The notes under the pieces: model-generated
What the model saw: the letters and a program-made list of their open reading frames with translations, nothing else
What the model was told of the DNA's origin: nothing
Databases searched by the model: none
Shown: positions 1 through 11,852 of the stretch, in pieces
How positions within the stretch are numbered: the first letter of the stretch is position 1
Layout of the letters: every line of letters begins with the position of its first letter
Origin: Caldilineaceae bacterium
GTDB taxonomy: Bacteria > Chloroflexota > Anaerolineae > Caldilineales > Caldilineaceae
NCBI GenBank assembly: GCA_022823185.1
Contig: JAJDXQ010000004.1
Coordinates: 1 to 39,744, forward strand
Direction of reading: 5' to 3'
DNA length: 39,744 bases
Made by a program: the position numbers and the translations under genes

Positions 1-472
1 CCGCTTCGGCGAACGTCGCATAACCGGCTACCTCCAGGAAGACATCGACGAAGTGAAGAACGCCGTACGCAACTTCGAATACGACGAATCCGAGCTCCCC
101 GATGTACTCGAGGACCTGTCCTCCATGACCGAATCATTCGAAGAAACGCTCGCCCGGCTTGCCCAGCAGCCCGATCTGCCCAGGGACCCCTTCACAGGCC
201 AACCCCTCAGTGAGCCGCCCCCCGGCGTGCAACGCGACGAACTGTCCGACCTCCCGTCCCTTCACGACGACCGCACCCCGGAGATCCTGACGGACCAGCG
301 CAACCAGCTCCAGGCCCTCTACCACGAAGTCGAAGAGCTGAAACGGGACGAACACTACAGCATGAAGAGAGACCTCTACAAGCAAGGCGAAGACCTTGAC
401 ACCGTAACCATCACGAAAAAACGCCCACCGCCGACCATCGACCACTCTCTGGTTCCCGCCGCCCGGAACTAG
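1..472 (+). CDS. 3' part of an unrecognised acidic protein (left-edge copy of a paralogous pair)
   Basis: The reading frame is open to the window edge, so the gene begins outside; a GTG at 53 is only an internal codon. The visible 156 or so residues are hydrophilic, rich in Asp and Glu, and probably helical, with no signal peptide or membrane segment. Two short patches stand out: RDPFTGQPL in the middle, and ILTDQRNQLQALYHEVEEL followed by KRDEHYSMKRD near the end. The same order (QED..., RDPxTGQPx, PExLxDQxxQ, RDxEY) recurs in the minus-strand gene at 39326-39744, so the two are paralogues. I do not recognise the family and assign no function. Downstream comes non-coding C-rich repeat DNA that also matches the flank of the other copy. 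Confidence 0.75.
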   Translation, partial: RFGERRITGYLQEDIDEVKNAVRNFEYDESELPDVLEDLSSMTESFEETLARLAQQPDLPRDPFTGQPLSEPPPGVQRDELSDLPSLHDDRTPEILTDQRNQLQALYHEVEELKRDEHYSMKRDLYKQGEDLDTVTITKKRPPPTIDHSLVPAARN

Positions 473-486
473 AGAACGGCACCAAA

Positions 487-545
487 CAAAATACAATATA
501 ATGGAATTTCATGCCTGCACCGCCGCAGCCGTAACCCCCTACCCA
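487..545 (+). repeat. Conserved 3' flank of the left-edge gene: AT-rich patch plus GTAACCCCCTACCCA
   Basis: Just after the stop codon lies an AT-rich patch (AACAAAATACAATATAAT, about 485-502). About 30 bases later comes the 15-mer GTAACCCCCTACCCA at 531-545. On the opposite strand after the right-edge gene the same 15-mer is found at 39249-39263, about 31 bases from a similar AT-rich patch that ends in AATATA. This arrangement is seen directly. Its role is unknown; it could be a processing, integration or recombination site, or part of a larger repeat. Confidence 0.7.
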
Positions 546-680
546 TCACCCGCCTCCCAGACCCAATTGCGCGCCGACTCCCGCCCCCAATCCAGCCGCC
601 GCCCATCCCCGCCCCCCCCACAACCGCCTTCCCCAGCCCAATCCTGCCTTTCCCGTGGATTCATGCAGCGCGCCTGCCCT
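546..680. other. C-rich non-coding stretch
   Basis: This segment is strongly C-rich on the plus strand with many CCC runs. It holds CGCCCATC at 600-607 followed by a C8 run, a combination also present, inverted, near 39190-39225. Open frames crossing it give low-complexity Pro/Ser/His/Thr peptides that look like by-products of base composition, so no gene is called. Confidence 0.6.
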
Positions 681-684
681 TCAC

Positions 685-872
685 CACCCAAACTCTCGTC
701 AAACGCTCACGAACGCACACACAACGCTCATGAACACACACCCATGTCGGCCAGCCCCCATCAAAGCCCGTCACCCGAATCACTCCAACTGCAGCTCACA
801 CAATCTCACCCAAACTCTCGTCAAACGCTCACCAACACTCGCAAACGCTCACCAAACACTCACACCGGCGTA
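685..872. repeat. AACGCTCAC-type repeats with an exact 26-bp direct repeat
   Basis: Two blocks carry degenerate copies of AAACRCTCNN at roughly 10-base spacing. Both begin with the same 26 bases, at 685-710 and 807-832, then continue with units such as CGAACGCACA or CAACACTCGC. The motif is the reverse complement of the unit of the large array at 38821-39093. The blocks are separated by about 95 bases of unique sequence that itself contains CTCAC words. No CRISPR-like spacers are present. Confidence 0.75.
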
Positions 873-928
873 CAACTGCCCTTCCCGCAGCTCCCAAACC
901 AGACTGTATCCCCGGAATTGCCTGCGCG

Positions 929-956
929 TTGACAACCAATGTCTATTCGTTATATT
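929..956 (+). promoter_or_regulatory. Sigma-70-type promoter for the propeller-ATPase operon
   Basis: There is a perfect -35 box TTGACA at 929-934, a 16-base spacer, and a -10 box TATATT at 951-956. Transcription would start near 963. This rules out a TTG codon at 929 as the start of the next gene and supports the ATG at 1058, leaving a leader of about 95 bases. Confidence 0.7.
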
Positions 957-1057
957 CTGAAACTTCAGTGACCAGTGATCTGTTGCCAGCCAGCCTGAGC
1001 AGCGGCCGGTATTTCAGAACACTGGCCGCTTGCCACGGGTGTTTCGCTCGAACCGCA

Positions 1058-4000
1058 ATGTTCAAACGACCTTCAGAATCCGGTAAAGTTCACAGACGCC
1101 TCGCGCTCTTGGTCTTCGCCGCGGCCGCCGCCCTGCTCCTGCCTGCCCCCCCCAGAGTCACTGCGCAAGGTACGCTGATCCCGCCATGGGCCGACTACAC
1201 CCAGGAAGACGGCTTGGCCTCTAACAACGTCCTCGCCGTCACCGTCGGCGAACACGAAGTCTGGTTCGGAACCGACCACGGCATCAGCCGCTACAACGGC
1301 GCATGGCGCTCCTGGGTCGAGGGCCCCGACCTGCAGGCCGGTGTACCCTCCTTGACCTTCGGCGCTTCCAGCGCCCAACTCTGGGCCGGCACCGCAACCG
1401 GCGCAATCCTCGCATACAATGGCGCCGCCTGGAACATCATCACAAGGCTCGACGCCCCTGTCCTGGCCCTGCATTTCACACAGGGCCAGCTCTGGATTGG
1501 CACCGCCGCCGGCCTCTACATCCTGAACAATGACGTCCCTGTCCCCGTTACCGGTCTGAACCAGGCCCACATCAACGTGATCGGCAGCTCCGACAATGGC
1601 GGCAGCATCTGGGTCGGCGCCGCCGACGGGCTGTGGCTCCGGCGGGACGGCCGCTGGAACTCGATCGGAGAATCTCAAGGTCTTCCCGCCAATAACGTGA
1701 CCGCGCTGTGGGCCGACAGGACCGGCAAGGTATGGGTCGCCGCCGCCGGCGACATCGCCTGGCAGGACCCTTCTACCGGCTCATGGGAGCAGGTTGATTC
1801 CGCCCCCCTCCATTCTCGTGCCCGTGTGCGCATCACCACCATTGCCGGCGACGGCAGCGGCCTCCTCTGGGTCGGCACCGAGGGCAGCGGATTCTTCCGC
1901 CTCGTAGAGCGAGAGGCCGGCACGCCTGACTCATCCCAATACCATCTGGTCGCACAGTCCATCAACAGCGGCGAAACCTCCTTCATCCATGCCGCCGCAG
2001 TAGACAGGGCCGGCTCCCTTTGGCTGGGTACCGTTTCCGGCGTTTACCGCTCAGACCGTCAAATCTGGGGAAAAGAAATCCACCCGCCCGCTTCCGGCCC
2101 CGCCAACGAAATTCAGTCCCTGCTTGTCGACGAACTGGGCCGGCTCTGGATCGGCACTCGCGGCGAAGGCATCCGCCTCAAGGCCGCCGGCGACCGTCCG
2201 GGAAGCGAAGCGTACTTCGACGTGGAGAGCGGCCTGCCCAGTCTCTTCGTCACCGACCTCGCACGCGACGACGATGGGCGCATCTGGGCAGGCACCTGGT
2301 GGGGCCTGGCATCGCTCGAGCCCGGCGCTCTTCAGTGGCAACAACCTGTCCCACTCCCGGCGCTCCCATCAGCCCTGGTCACATCCGTTCTGGCGCAGAA
2401 GCGCCAACTCTGGATCGGCACCGACAATGGCCTGGCGCACTACGATATTGCCTCCGGAGCGCTATCGACCGTGAACGCCCTCGCCAGCCAAACTGTGCAG
2501 GACCTGGCGCTCGACGGCTCCGGGCGCCTCTGGGCGGCAACCGGGAACGGCGGCATCTTCGTCAACCGCGTCGATGGCACGTGGATCCGCTATTGGACCG
2601 ATTCTGCCGAGGGGCTGTCGATCCCAAATGACAATGTCGCAGCCCTGGCCCCCGACCCGAAGGCGCCCGGCGCCATGTGGGCTGCTGTCAACCGGCACGG
2701 CCTCCTCTACTTTGACGGCCAGACCTGGCAAGATCGCACACCCTCCGCCCGCCTGCCGAGTAAGCTGTTCTACGACCTTTACGTCGATCCCCTCGATGCA
2801 TCTCTCTGGATCGGCAGCGAGGGCGGCGTCACCCGCTACGACGGCCGCACATGGGAAACGCTTATCGTCGAATCGGTCCTGCCCGCCGCGTCCATCTCTT
2901 CGATAGTTCGCATGCCCGACGGCGTCTATTGGTTCGGCAGCAGGGAAGGACTCACCTTCCATCGCCCCGACTCGAGTCCTCCCTGGATCAGGATTCACAG
3001 CGTCTCAGGCGCGGCCGAACAGCTTTCTGCAACCGACTGGAAGGTGGAGTCCGACGGCAGAATCATCATTGGCTTTGAAGCCGGTGATCTCTATACGCCC
3101 CGGTCCGAACTGGTCGTCCTCTACCGCCTCAATCCGCCCGGCCGGCTCGGGCCCTGGCAGCCGCTGGATCGGCCGTTTCTTGAGCTGTCAGATTTCTCCG
3201 AAAAAGGGCAGTACGCCGTTGAGTTTCAAGTTCGGGATTTCTCCTTTACCTACTCCGAGGTGCGCAGCGTCTCTTTCGAAGCAGAGCCTCTGCCCGCGCA
3301 AATCAGGCTCCCCATCCTGGGGTCGATACGCACAGACTACCTCGTCACCCTGATCGTCACCGGCCTGCTCGCGCTGATCGGCTTTGGCTACATGGGGATT
3401 GAGGTTGTCCAGAACCGGCGACGGGCCATCGATGCCGTCGTTCGCTCCTTCAATCCCTTCATCAGCGGGGAACCGGTCCGCCGGGAAGACATGTTCTTCG
3501 GCAGACGCGAAATGCTCCAGAAAATCGTCGATACGCTGCACAACAACAGCATCATGATTCACGGCGAACGCCGTATCGGCAAAACAACCCTGCTCTACCA
3601 GCTGAATCACCACCTCTGGGGACTGGAAGACGAAGAATACTGGTTTGTGCCCCTGTACGTCGACCTGGAGGGAACCGAAGAGGACGCCTTCTTTCACTTC
3701 CTGATGGAGGAAATCCTCCACACAGCCTCCACGCTTTCCGGCCTGACCGCCGCAACCAGAGCCGCCCTTCATGACCTTCTCTACTACCGGCCGGGCCATG
3801 AACGGTACTCCGACCGGGAGTTCATCCGCGATCTGCGCGACGTGATCAAAGCGCTCCAACACTATGGCGAAGAAAGCCATCCCGGGAAACACCTGCGCCT
3901 GATCCTGCTGATGGATGAAATGGATGTCTTCAACGCCTATGACCATCTGATTCAGCAGAGACTGCGCCGCATATTCATGCGCGACTTCGCGGCCACCCTT

Positions 4001-4357
4001 GGCGCGGTCATCGCCGGTATCCGTATCAGCAAAGAATGGGGTCGAATTGAAAGCCCTTGGTACAATCTGTTCAACGAGATCGAGGTTGAGCCTTTCACCC
4101 GCGAGCAAGCGGTCGAGTTGCTCACCGAGCCAGTACGCGGCTTCTACCGCTATGATCCCTCCGTCGTCGACTTCATCGTCGAAAACTGCGCCGGACGGCC
4201 CTTCCGTATTCAACAATACGGCCTCGAAGCCGTCGGACGGATGCTGGCCGAAGGCCGCCGCACGATCACGATGGCCGACGCCCTCTACGCGCATGAGCGC
4301 ATTCAGCAAATGGGTGATACCATCAATATAGGACTCGACCAGAACAATGGCTCTTGA
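1058..4357 (+). CDS. Membrane beta-propeller sensor fused to an AAA-type ATPase
   Basis: The 1099-residue protein starts at ATG 1058. An upstream TTG (929) is open but lies inside the promoter, whereas this ATG begins a signal-peptide-like segment (residues 1-37). Residues about 40-665 carry some 14 repeats of the type LWIGTxxGL.xYDG, the two-component-regulator propeller (Reg_prop) blades. About 670-750 resembles the Y_Y_Y domain that follows such propellers. One membrane helix follows at about 760-782. The cytoplasmic part is a P-loop ATPase: Walker A GERRIGKTT at 836-844 and Walker B ILLMDE ending at D953-E954. In the classical family this slot holds a histidine kinase; here no kinase domain is seen. 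Inference: ligand sensing outside the membrane controls an ATPase inside. The next gene encodes a related ATPase and is probably the partner. Confidence 0.85.
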   Translation: MFKRPSESGKVHRRLALLVFAAAAALLLPAPPRVTAQGTLIPPWADYTQEDGLASNNVLAVTVGEHEVWFGTDHGISRYNGAWRSWVEGPDLQAGVPSLTFGASSAQLWAGTATGAILAYNGAAWNIITRLDAPVLALHFTQGQLWIGTAAGLYILNNDVPVPVTGLNQAHINVIGSSDNGGSIWVGAADGLWLRRDGRWNSIGESQGLPANNVTALWADRTGKVWVAAAGDIAWQDPSTGSWEQVDSAPLHSRARVRITTIAGDGSGLLWVGTEGSGFFRLVEREAGTPDSSQYHLVAQSINSGETSFIHAAAVDRAGSLWLGTVSGVYRSDRQIWGKEIHPPASGPANEIQSLLVDELGRLWIGTRGEGIRLKAAGDRPGSEAYFDVESGLPSLFVTDLARDDDGRIWAGTWWGLASLEPGALQWQQPVPLPALPSALVTSVLAQKRQLWIGTDNGLAHYDIASGALSTVNALASQTVQDLALDGSGRLWAATGNGGIFVNRVDGTWIRYWTDSAEGLSIPNDNVAALAPDPKAPGAMWAAVNRHGLLYFDGQTWQDRTPSARLPSKLFYDLYVDPLDASLWIGSEGGVTRYDGRTWETLIVESVLPAASISSIVRMPDGVYWFGSREGLTFHRPDSSPPWIRIHSVSGAAEQLSATDWKVESDGRIIIGFEAGDLYTPRSELVVLYRLNPPGRLGPWQPLDRPFLELSDFSEKGQYAVEFQVRDFSFTYSEVRSVSFEAEPLPAQIRLPILGSIRTDYLVTLIVTGLLALIGFGYMGIEVVQNRRRAIDAVVRSFNPFISGEPVRREDMFFGRREMLQKIVDTLHNNSIMIHGERRIGKTTLLYQLNHHLWGLEDEEYWFVPLYVDLEGTEEDAFFHFLMEEILHTASTLSGLTAATRAALHDLLYYRPGHERYSDREFIRDLRDVIKALQHYGEESHPGKHLRLILLMDEMDVFNAYDHLIQQRLRRIFMRDFAATLGAVIAGIRISKEWGRIESPWYNLFNEIEVEPFTREQAVELLTEPVRGFYRYDPSVVDFIVENCAGRPFRIQQYGLEAVGRMLAEGRRTITMADALYAHERIQQMGDTINIGLDQNNGS

Positions 4358-4441
4358 TCTCGCTTACGGGCTGGCCAGGCGGGCATCCAAATGTAAGGCA
4401 ACCTGGCCCCCCCGATCGAACTGAGGACCGGTCACAGCGCT

Positions 4442-5791
4442 ATGCGTAATCCCTATACTGTCGGACGCTGGCTGCGCGGCCCCGACCACTACGGCCGTGA
4501 ACAGCTTCTCGATTACCTCATGACCGCCCAGGACCCGGCCATCTGGGTGGTTGGCACCCGCCGCATGGGCAAAACCTCGCTCCTGCGGCAGTTGGAATGG
4601 CTGGTGACCAGACAGCCGAACGCCCCCGCCGTCCCCCTGTTCTGGGACCTGCAGGGAAGCGAAACCAAAGACGATTTCGATTACGAACTGTTCCTGGCCG
4701 TGGAAGATGAAATGCCCAGGTTCGAGGCCTACGGCGTCGATGTCAACGCTCTCTATGGCCGGGACGCCGTTCACATTTTGCGCACGCTCCAACGAGCTCT
4801 CAGAGAACATGGCAAACATCTGCTCCTGCTCATCGACGAAGCCGAAGCCTGGATCAGCCTCGCCAAAAACGACTACCAGGCCCTGGCCCGGCTTCGCAAA
4901 GCCTTCCAGAACGGCGGCATGCGCACCGTCATGACGTCCACAAAGCTCCTGATGCAGCTCAATGACCTCACCCGCAACTGGCTCACCAGCCCCTTCCTCT
5001 TCGGCTTCAGCCTCGTGCATCTCTGGAACCTGGAACCTGACGCCAGCGTTCGTCTGGTGTTGCAAGAGCAAAGCAACGCGCCTGTCCACGCAACCAGAGA
5101 ACGCATCGATGAAATCCTGCGGCACACGCATCGCCACCCTTATCTGGTCCAGACCCTCTGCTACCGCCTCTTCGACGAAGAACAGGGGCGGGGCGCGCTG
5201 CGGGCCATAAAAGAGGAAGACCTGCGGGCCGACCACCTGCTTTCCAGCTTCTTCGAAGTCGACTTCAAATGCCTCGCCCCCACTGAAAGGCAGATCCTGC
5301 TCACCGTTGCCCGCCAGGGCGTCATCAGCGAAGAGGACCTGGTGGCCAGGACCGACAACGAATCCATCGAACAGATCTCCATGTATGTGCACGGCATGAA
5401 CAATCTCGGCTATCTGCAACGGGCCTACTACCGGTCGGATGCCCCCGCTGCCCCCGAATCACACGAAGAATTCCCGCGCTGGACCATCGGCAACGAGTTT
5501 CTGCGTCGCTGGATGTTGGAAAACTATCAGGAACTGGCCCAGACCCTCTACTCAGATGTGAGCGACTATAGTGTCGAAGCGCTCATCGAGATGGGCCGCA
5601 AAGTCGAGGTGGACTACCTGCAGCACGAAATTCCTGAACTGCAAGAACGCCTGGAGTCACTCCTGGCCGTCCACAGCGGACGCGGCAACGACCCGCCGCA
5701 GGAAGTCATGCAGGAAATCCAGGAAATCCGCCGCGAACTGGAAAGAGCAAGCGCCCAGCTCCGCAACCTGGCCGATTCGTCGGAAACATGA
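4442..5791 (+). CDS. AAA-type ATPase with C-terminal winged-helix and coiled coil
   Basis: The 449-residue soluble protein has Walker A GTRRMGKT at 38-45 and Walker B LLLLIDE ending at D132-E133. Its start (NPYTVG...R...HYGRE) matches the beginning of the ATPase domain of the preceding propeller protein (NPFISG...R...FFGRRE), so the two ATPases are homologous. Residues about 275-340 look like a winged helix (LAPTERQILLTVARQG, then helices), and the last 60 residues are Glu/Gln-rich and probably coiled coil. GAGGA lies about 12 bases before the ATG. The gene lies 84 bases after the propeller gene and overlaps menG by the ATGA junction, so it sits in the same operon. Function is unknown; a regulatory or scaffold ATPase acting with the propeller protein is inference. 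Confidence 0.8.
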   Translation: MRNPYTVGRWLRGPDHYGREQLLDYLMTAQDPAIWVVGTRRMGKTSLLRQLEWLVTRQPNAPAVPLFWDLQGSETKDDFDYELFLAVEDEMPRFEAYGVDVNALYGRDAVHILRTLQRALREHGKHLLLLIDEAEAWISLAKNDYQALARLRKAFQNGGMRTVMTSTKLLMQLNDLTRNWLTSPFLFGFSLVHLWNLEPDASVRLVLQEQSNAPVHATRERIDEILRHTHRHPYLVQTLCYRLFDEEQGRGALRAIKEEDLRADHLLSSFFEVDFKCLAPTERQILLTVARQGVISEEDLVARTDNESIEQISMYVHGMNNLGYLQRAYYRSDAPAAPESHEEFPRWTIGNEFLRRWMLENYQELAQTLYSDVSDYSVEALIEMGRKVEVDYLQHEIPELQERLESLLAVHSGRGNDPPQEVMQEIQEIRRELERASAQLRNLADSSET

Positions 5792-6564
5792 ACGCCCCCG
5801 CGCCCGTCCCCGCAGCCGAAAGAGCCGCCTACGTCAATCAGATGTTCGCCGGCATCGCAAACCGCTATGACCTGCTGAATCGAATCATGACCGGTGGGCA
5901 GGACGTAAGCTGGCGGCGGGAAGTCGTCGCCCTCTGCCAGCTGCCCGACGCGGGCCGTCTCCTTGACGTAGGAACCGGCACGGGCGATATCGCCTTCGAA
6001 GCCAGGCGCGTACATCGCCATGCCGAAGTGATCGGCTGCGACTTCACATATGAAATGATGGCCGTTGGCCGCAAAAAGAGGGCAGATCATTCTCCTCTAC
6101 CGCCCATCGCTGAACTGTCAGGCCAGGTCGAATTCGTCCAGGGCGACGGGCTTCATCTGCCCTTCCCCGACGGCCGCTTCGACGCCGTGACCAGCGGCTT
6201 CCTCCTGCGCAACGTGACCGACGTCGACATCTGCCTGGCCGAGCAGCGGCGTGTGACAAAACCGGGCGGGCGCATCGTCTGCCTGGAAACTTCGCCCCCC
6301 GAGCCCTCCTTCCTGGGCCCCCTGCTTCGCCTCTACATGCTCAGAGTCATCCCCGTACTGGGCCAGCTGCTCTCGACCGGCAGAGAGAGGCCTGAAAGAG
6401 ACGCCCGCCCTCGAGACGCGGCCTACCGCTATCTTCCGCAAAGCGCCGTAGCATTTCTTCAACCCGAAGAAATCGCGCAAAAAATGGAACAAGCGGGATT
6501 CCGCAGCGTCTCTTTCAAACGCAAAATGTTGGGAACCATCGCCATTCACGTAGGTGTCGCATGA
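5788..6564 (+). CDS. menG: Demethylmenaquinone methyltransferase (MenG/UbiE family)
   Basis: The enzyme transfers a methyl group from S-adenosylmethionine to demethylmenaquinone, the last step of menaquinone synthesis. The 258 residues show the family signature near the N-terminus (VNQMFAGIANRYDLLNRIM), SAM motif I LLDVGTGTGDIA at about 58-69, then GFLLRNVTD and, near the C-terminus, YRYLPQSAVAF, which is characteristic of the UbiE family. The length is normal apart from a small insertion after motif I. The start codon overlaps the stop of the ATPase gene (ATGA), implying translational coupling. A MenA-like gene lies at 23032-24063; no other men genes are in the window. Confidence 0.92.
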   Translation: MNAPAPVPAAERAAYVNQMFAGIANRYDLLNRIMTGGQDVSWRREVVALCQLPDAGRLLDVGTGTGDIAFEARRVHRHAEVIGCDFTYEMMAVGRKKRADHSPLPPIAELSGQVEFVQGDGLHLPFPDGRFDAVTSGFLLRNVTDVDICLAEQRRVTKPGGRIVCLETSPPEPSFLGPLLRLYMLRVIPVLGQLLSTGRERPERDARPRDAAYRYLPQSAVAFLQPEEIAQKMEQAGFRSVSFKRKMLGTIAIHVGVA

Positions 6565-6610
6565 GCCCCCGGACCGCCGTCCGCCTGTCCGCCCCCGAAA
6601 GGACAATGAG

Positions 6611-7411
6611 GTGACCGCCCAGTCAAACCGCACGGCACTCCGCGGCAATCCGTCTCTCGTCTGGCGCGCCGGACAGGCGCGGCGCCTGCAGATGATTCTC
6701 GACTGGGCTCCCCAGCCTCTGCGCCGCGCCCTGGTTGACGGCTGCGGCGTAGGAATCTACCTGCGGGCTTTGCAGAAAACAGTCCCCGAAGTCCATGGCA
6801 TGGACATCGAAAGTGAACACCTGCGCGCCGCGGCCGAAAACCTGCCGGGCGCGCCTCTCAACCTCAGCCGCGGCGAGCATCTCCCCTATCCCGACCACAG
6901 CTTCGACCTGCTCCTCTCCCACGAAGTGCTGGAACACGTCGAGGATGACCGTCAGGCCGCCGCCGAAATCGTCCGCGTTCTGCGCGTCGGCGGGCGGGCA
7001 GCCATCTTTGTGCCCAATCGCCTCTTCCCCTACGAAACACACGGCCACTTCTGGAAAGGCGTCTACTACTTCGGCAACACGCCGCTCATCAACTATCTGC
7101 CAAACGCCCTGCGCAACCAACTCGCCCCCCATGTGCGCGCCTACACCTCAAGCAGCCTGTTGGACCTGTTCATCGGCTTGCCCGTTCTCGTCCGTCGACA
7201 CACACAGATCTTCCCCGGCTACGATGGCATCAACGCCCGTCACCCGGAGTTCGGAAAACTGTTGAGAAATATCACCTATGCCCTGGAGCAGACCCCACTC
7301 ACTGCCTTCGGAATCAGTCACTTTCTCGTCATCGAAAAGGTCGACGAGCCAGACCCACCGGGCTCATCGCGCCCATCGTCAGCCGGAGACCCGCCGATAT
7401 GCGCCCAGTGA
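6611..7411 (+). CDS. SAM-dependent methyltransferase, Methyltransf_11 type
   Basis: This is a class I methyltransferase of 266 residues with an unknown substrate. Motif I is degenerate but recognisable (VDGCGVGIY, about 42-50), an acidic post-I residue follows (HGMDIE), and LLLSHEVLEHVEDD is the usual late motif. A GTG at 6554 would extend the protein by 19 residues into menG. I prefer the GTG at 6611 because AAAGGA at 6598-6603 sits 7 bases before it. The C-terminus (after about residue 245) is a Pro/Ser-rich tail. It follows menG closely and is probably cotranscribed. A lipid or cell-envelope methyl acceptor would fit the context but nothing in the sequence shows it. Confidence 0.8.
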   Translation: MTAQSNRTALRGNPSLVWRAGQARRLQMILDWAPQPLRRALVDGCGVGIYLRALQKTVPEVHGMDIESEHLRAAAENLPGAPLNLSRGEHLPYPDHSFDLLLSHEVLEHVEDDRQAAAEIVRVLRVGGRAAIFVPNRLFPYETHGHFWKGVYYFGNTPLINYLPNALRNQLAPHVRAYTSSSLLDLFIGLPVLVRRHTQIFPGYDGINARHPEFGKLLRNITYALEQTPLTAFGISHFLVIEKVDEPDPPGSSRPSSAGDPPICAQ

Positions 7412-7482
7412 CCAATCAATCCCGCCCAATGAGAACCGGACCGGTCGACGCTTTGCTCCAGGCAGTTGAATTTCTGCAAGAT

Positions 7483-7511
7483 TTGGGTCGGCATTGGGCA
7501 GGTGCTAGAAT
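7483..7511 (+). promoter_or_regulatory. Possible promoter for the PBP1A gene
   Basis: TTGGGT at 7483-7488 and TAGAAT at 7506-7511 are separated by 17 bases. Both boxes are imperfect, but the spacing is ideal and the site lies in the 235-base gap before the penicillin-binding protein gene, where a promoter is expected. Confidence 0.4.
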
Positions 7512-7646
7512 GCTGAACATGAAGAGAAAGCAGAAGCGGATGGCCGCGGCTCGATTGATAATGTCCCTGACAACCCGAATGCTGGAAAACCGGGTCCCCA
7601 AAAGACACATCTCCTGCTACCTCCCGCGTGCGAAAGGTTGTCCCGC

Positions 7647-10754
<3,108 letters not shown>

Positions 10755-10805
10755 AAGGCGTAACCGCCGGCTGCCTGCCGTCCTCCACCGTAAGCGATCG
10801 TATCA

Positions 10806-11636
10806 ATGCCTGACATTCTTGTTACAAATGACGACGGCGTCCACGCTGGCAGCCTCCGCGTCCTCGCCGCCGCGCTCGAGGACCTCGGCAACGTGACTGT
10901 CGTCGCGCCCGAGCGAAACTGGAGCGCCTCCGGACACCCCAAAACGCTGCACAAACCTCTGCGCGTCGCCCCCTTGAACTGGCCCGACGGGCGCCGCGTC
11001 TACGCCTGTAGCGGCGCGCCCTCCGACTGTGTTGCCCTGGCTCTGCTCGGCGCGCCCCACCATCCGGATAACGCCTCCACCCACCTGGCCGCCGGTGAGC
11101 TGAGAAACACCTACGACCTGGTCGTAAGCGGGGTAAACGATACATTCAATCTTGGATGTGACGTCCTCTACAGCGGGACGGTGGCCGCCGCAATGGAATC
11201 CCTGGTGATGGGTGTGCCTTCGCTTGCCTTCAGTACCGGAGACGTGGAGGGCTTTGAAATCGCCGATACGGAGGCCTGGCAGAACGCCGCTGAAATCGCC
11301 CGCGCCCTGGCCGCCGCCGCCCTCGAAAAACCGCTTCCCCCACAGACGATGCTCAACGTCAATGTGCCGCGGCGTCCCGCCGCCTGCATCCGCGGTCTGC
11401 GCTACACCTTCCTGGGCCGGCGCATTTACGGTGATCTTCTGGTCACCCGCGACGATCCCTGGGGCAAGCCGTACTACTGGATCGGGGGCGAAGTCCCGAC
11501 CGGCATCGCCGAGTCAGGCAGTGACTTTGGCGCAATCGAAAGTGGATTTGTCAGTGCCTCTCCCCTGGGCATCGACCTTACAAGGCACGAAATCCTGGCC
11601 GACCTGACGGCAGGAGAATGGCATCTGCCCAAATAA
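10806..11636 (+). CDS. surE: 5'/3'-nucleotidase SurE
   Basis: SurE is a metal-dependent phosphatase that removes phosphate from nucleoside 5'- and 3'-monophosphates and is linked to stationary-phase survival. The 276 residues show all metal-site segments: ILVTNDDG with D9-D10, APERNWSASGH with S40, and SGVNDTFNLG with N111, followed by YSGTVAAAMES. The length is slightly above the usual 250. It begins 51 bases after the PBP1A gene with no clear ribosome binding site. Cotranscription with PBP1A is possible. Confidence 0.93.
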   Translation: MPDILVTNDDGVHAGSLRVLAAALEDLGNVTVVAPERNWSASGHPKTLHKPLRVAPLNWPDGRRVYACSGAPSDCVALALLGAPHHPDNASTHLAAGELRNTYDLVVSGVNDTFNLGCDVLYSGTVAAAMESLVMGVPSLAFSTGDVEGFEIADTEAWQNAAEIARALAAAALEKPLPPQTMLNVNVPRRPAACIRGLRYTFLGRRIYGDLLVTRDDPWGKPYYWIGGEVPTGIAESGSDFGAIESGFVSASPLGIDLTRHEILADLTAGEWHLPK

Positions 11637-11852
11637 CAGCGGCCAGGACGCGACAGTAAGTGCGCCTGGCAGTTGCCAGTCCGCCCCTGATTAGTGGAAA
11701 GGCGCCTGACCATTGGGGGCGCGCCCGGTTCCCAGCTTTCGGCAACGGCTTGCCGATATCCGCGTTGCTGCTCAAAACCGGGAAACGGCCTCTCGACCTC
11801 CGTAGTCTTCTATCGGCGCTCGATGTAAGGGCGCGACGAGGGGATAATCCCA

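Noticed and set aside
501..960. Open frames giving Pro/Ser/Thr/His-rich peptides after the left-edge gene
   Set aside because: They run through the C-rich and repeat DNA, have no motif, and their residues simply reflect the 10-base repeat and C runs.
929..1057. TTG start giving 43 more residues to the propeller-ATPase
   Set aside because: The TTG is part of a TTGACA -35 box; the ATG at 1058 begins a signal peptide.
3188..4309. 373-codon minus-strand frame opposite the ATPase domain
   Set aside because: It is the antisense shadow of a strongly supported gene in GC-rich DNA. The same applies to 4364-5419, 9654-10664 and 14912-15928.
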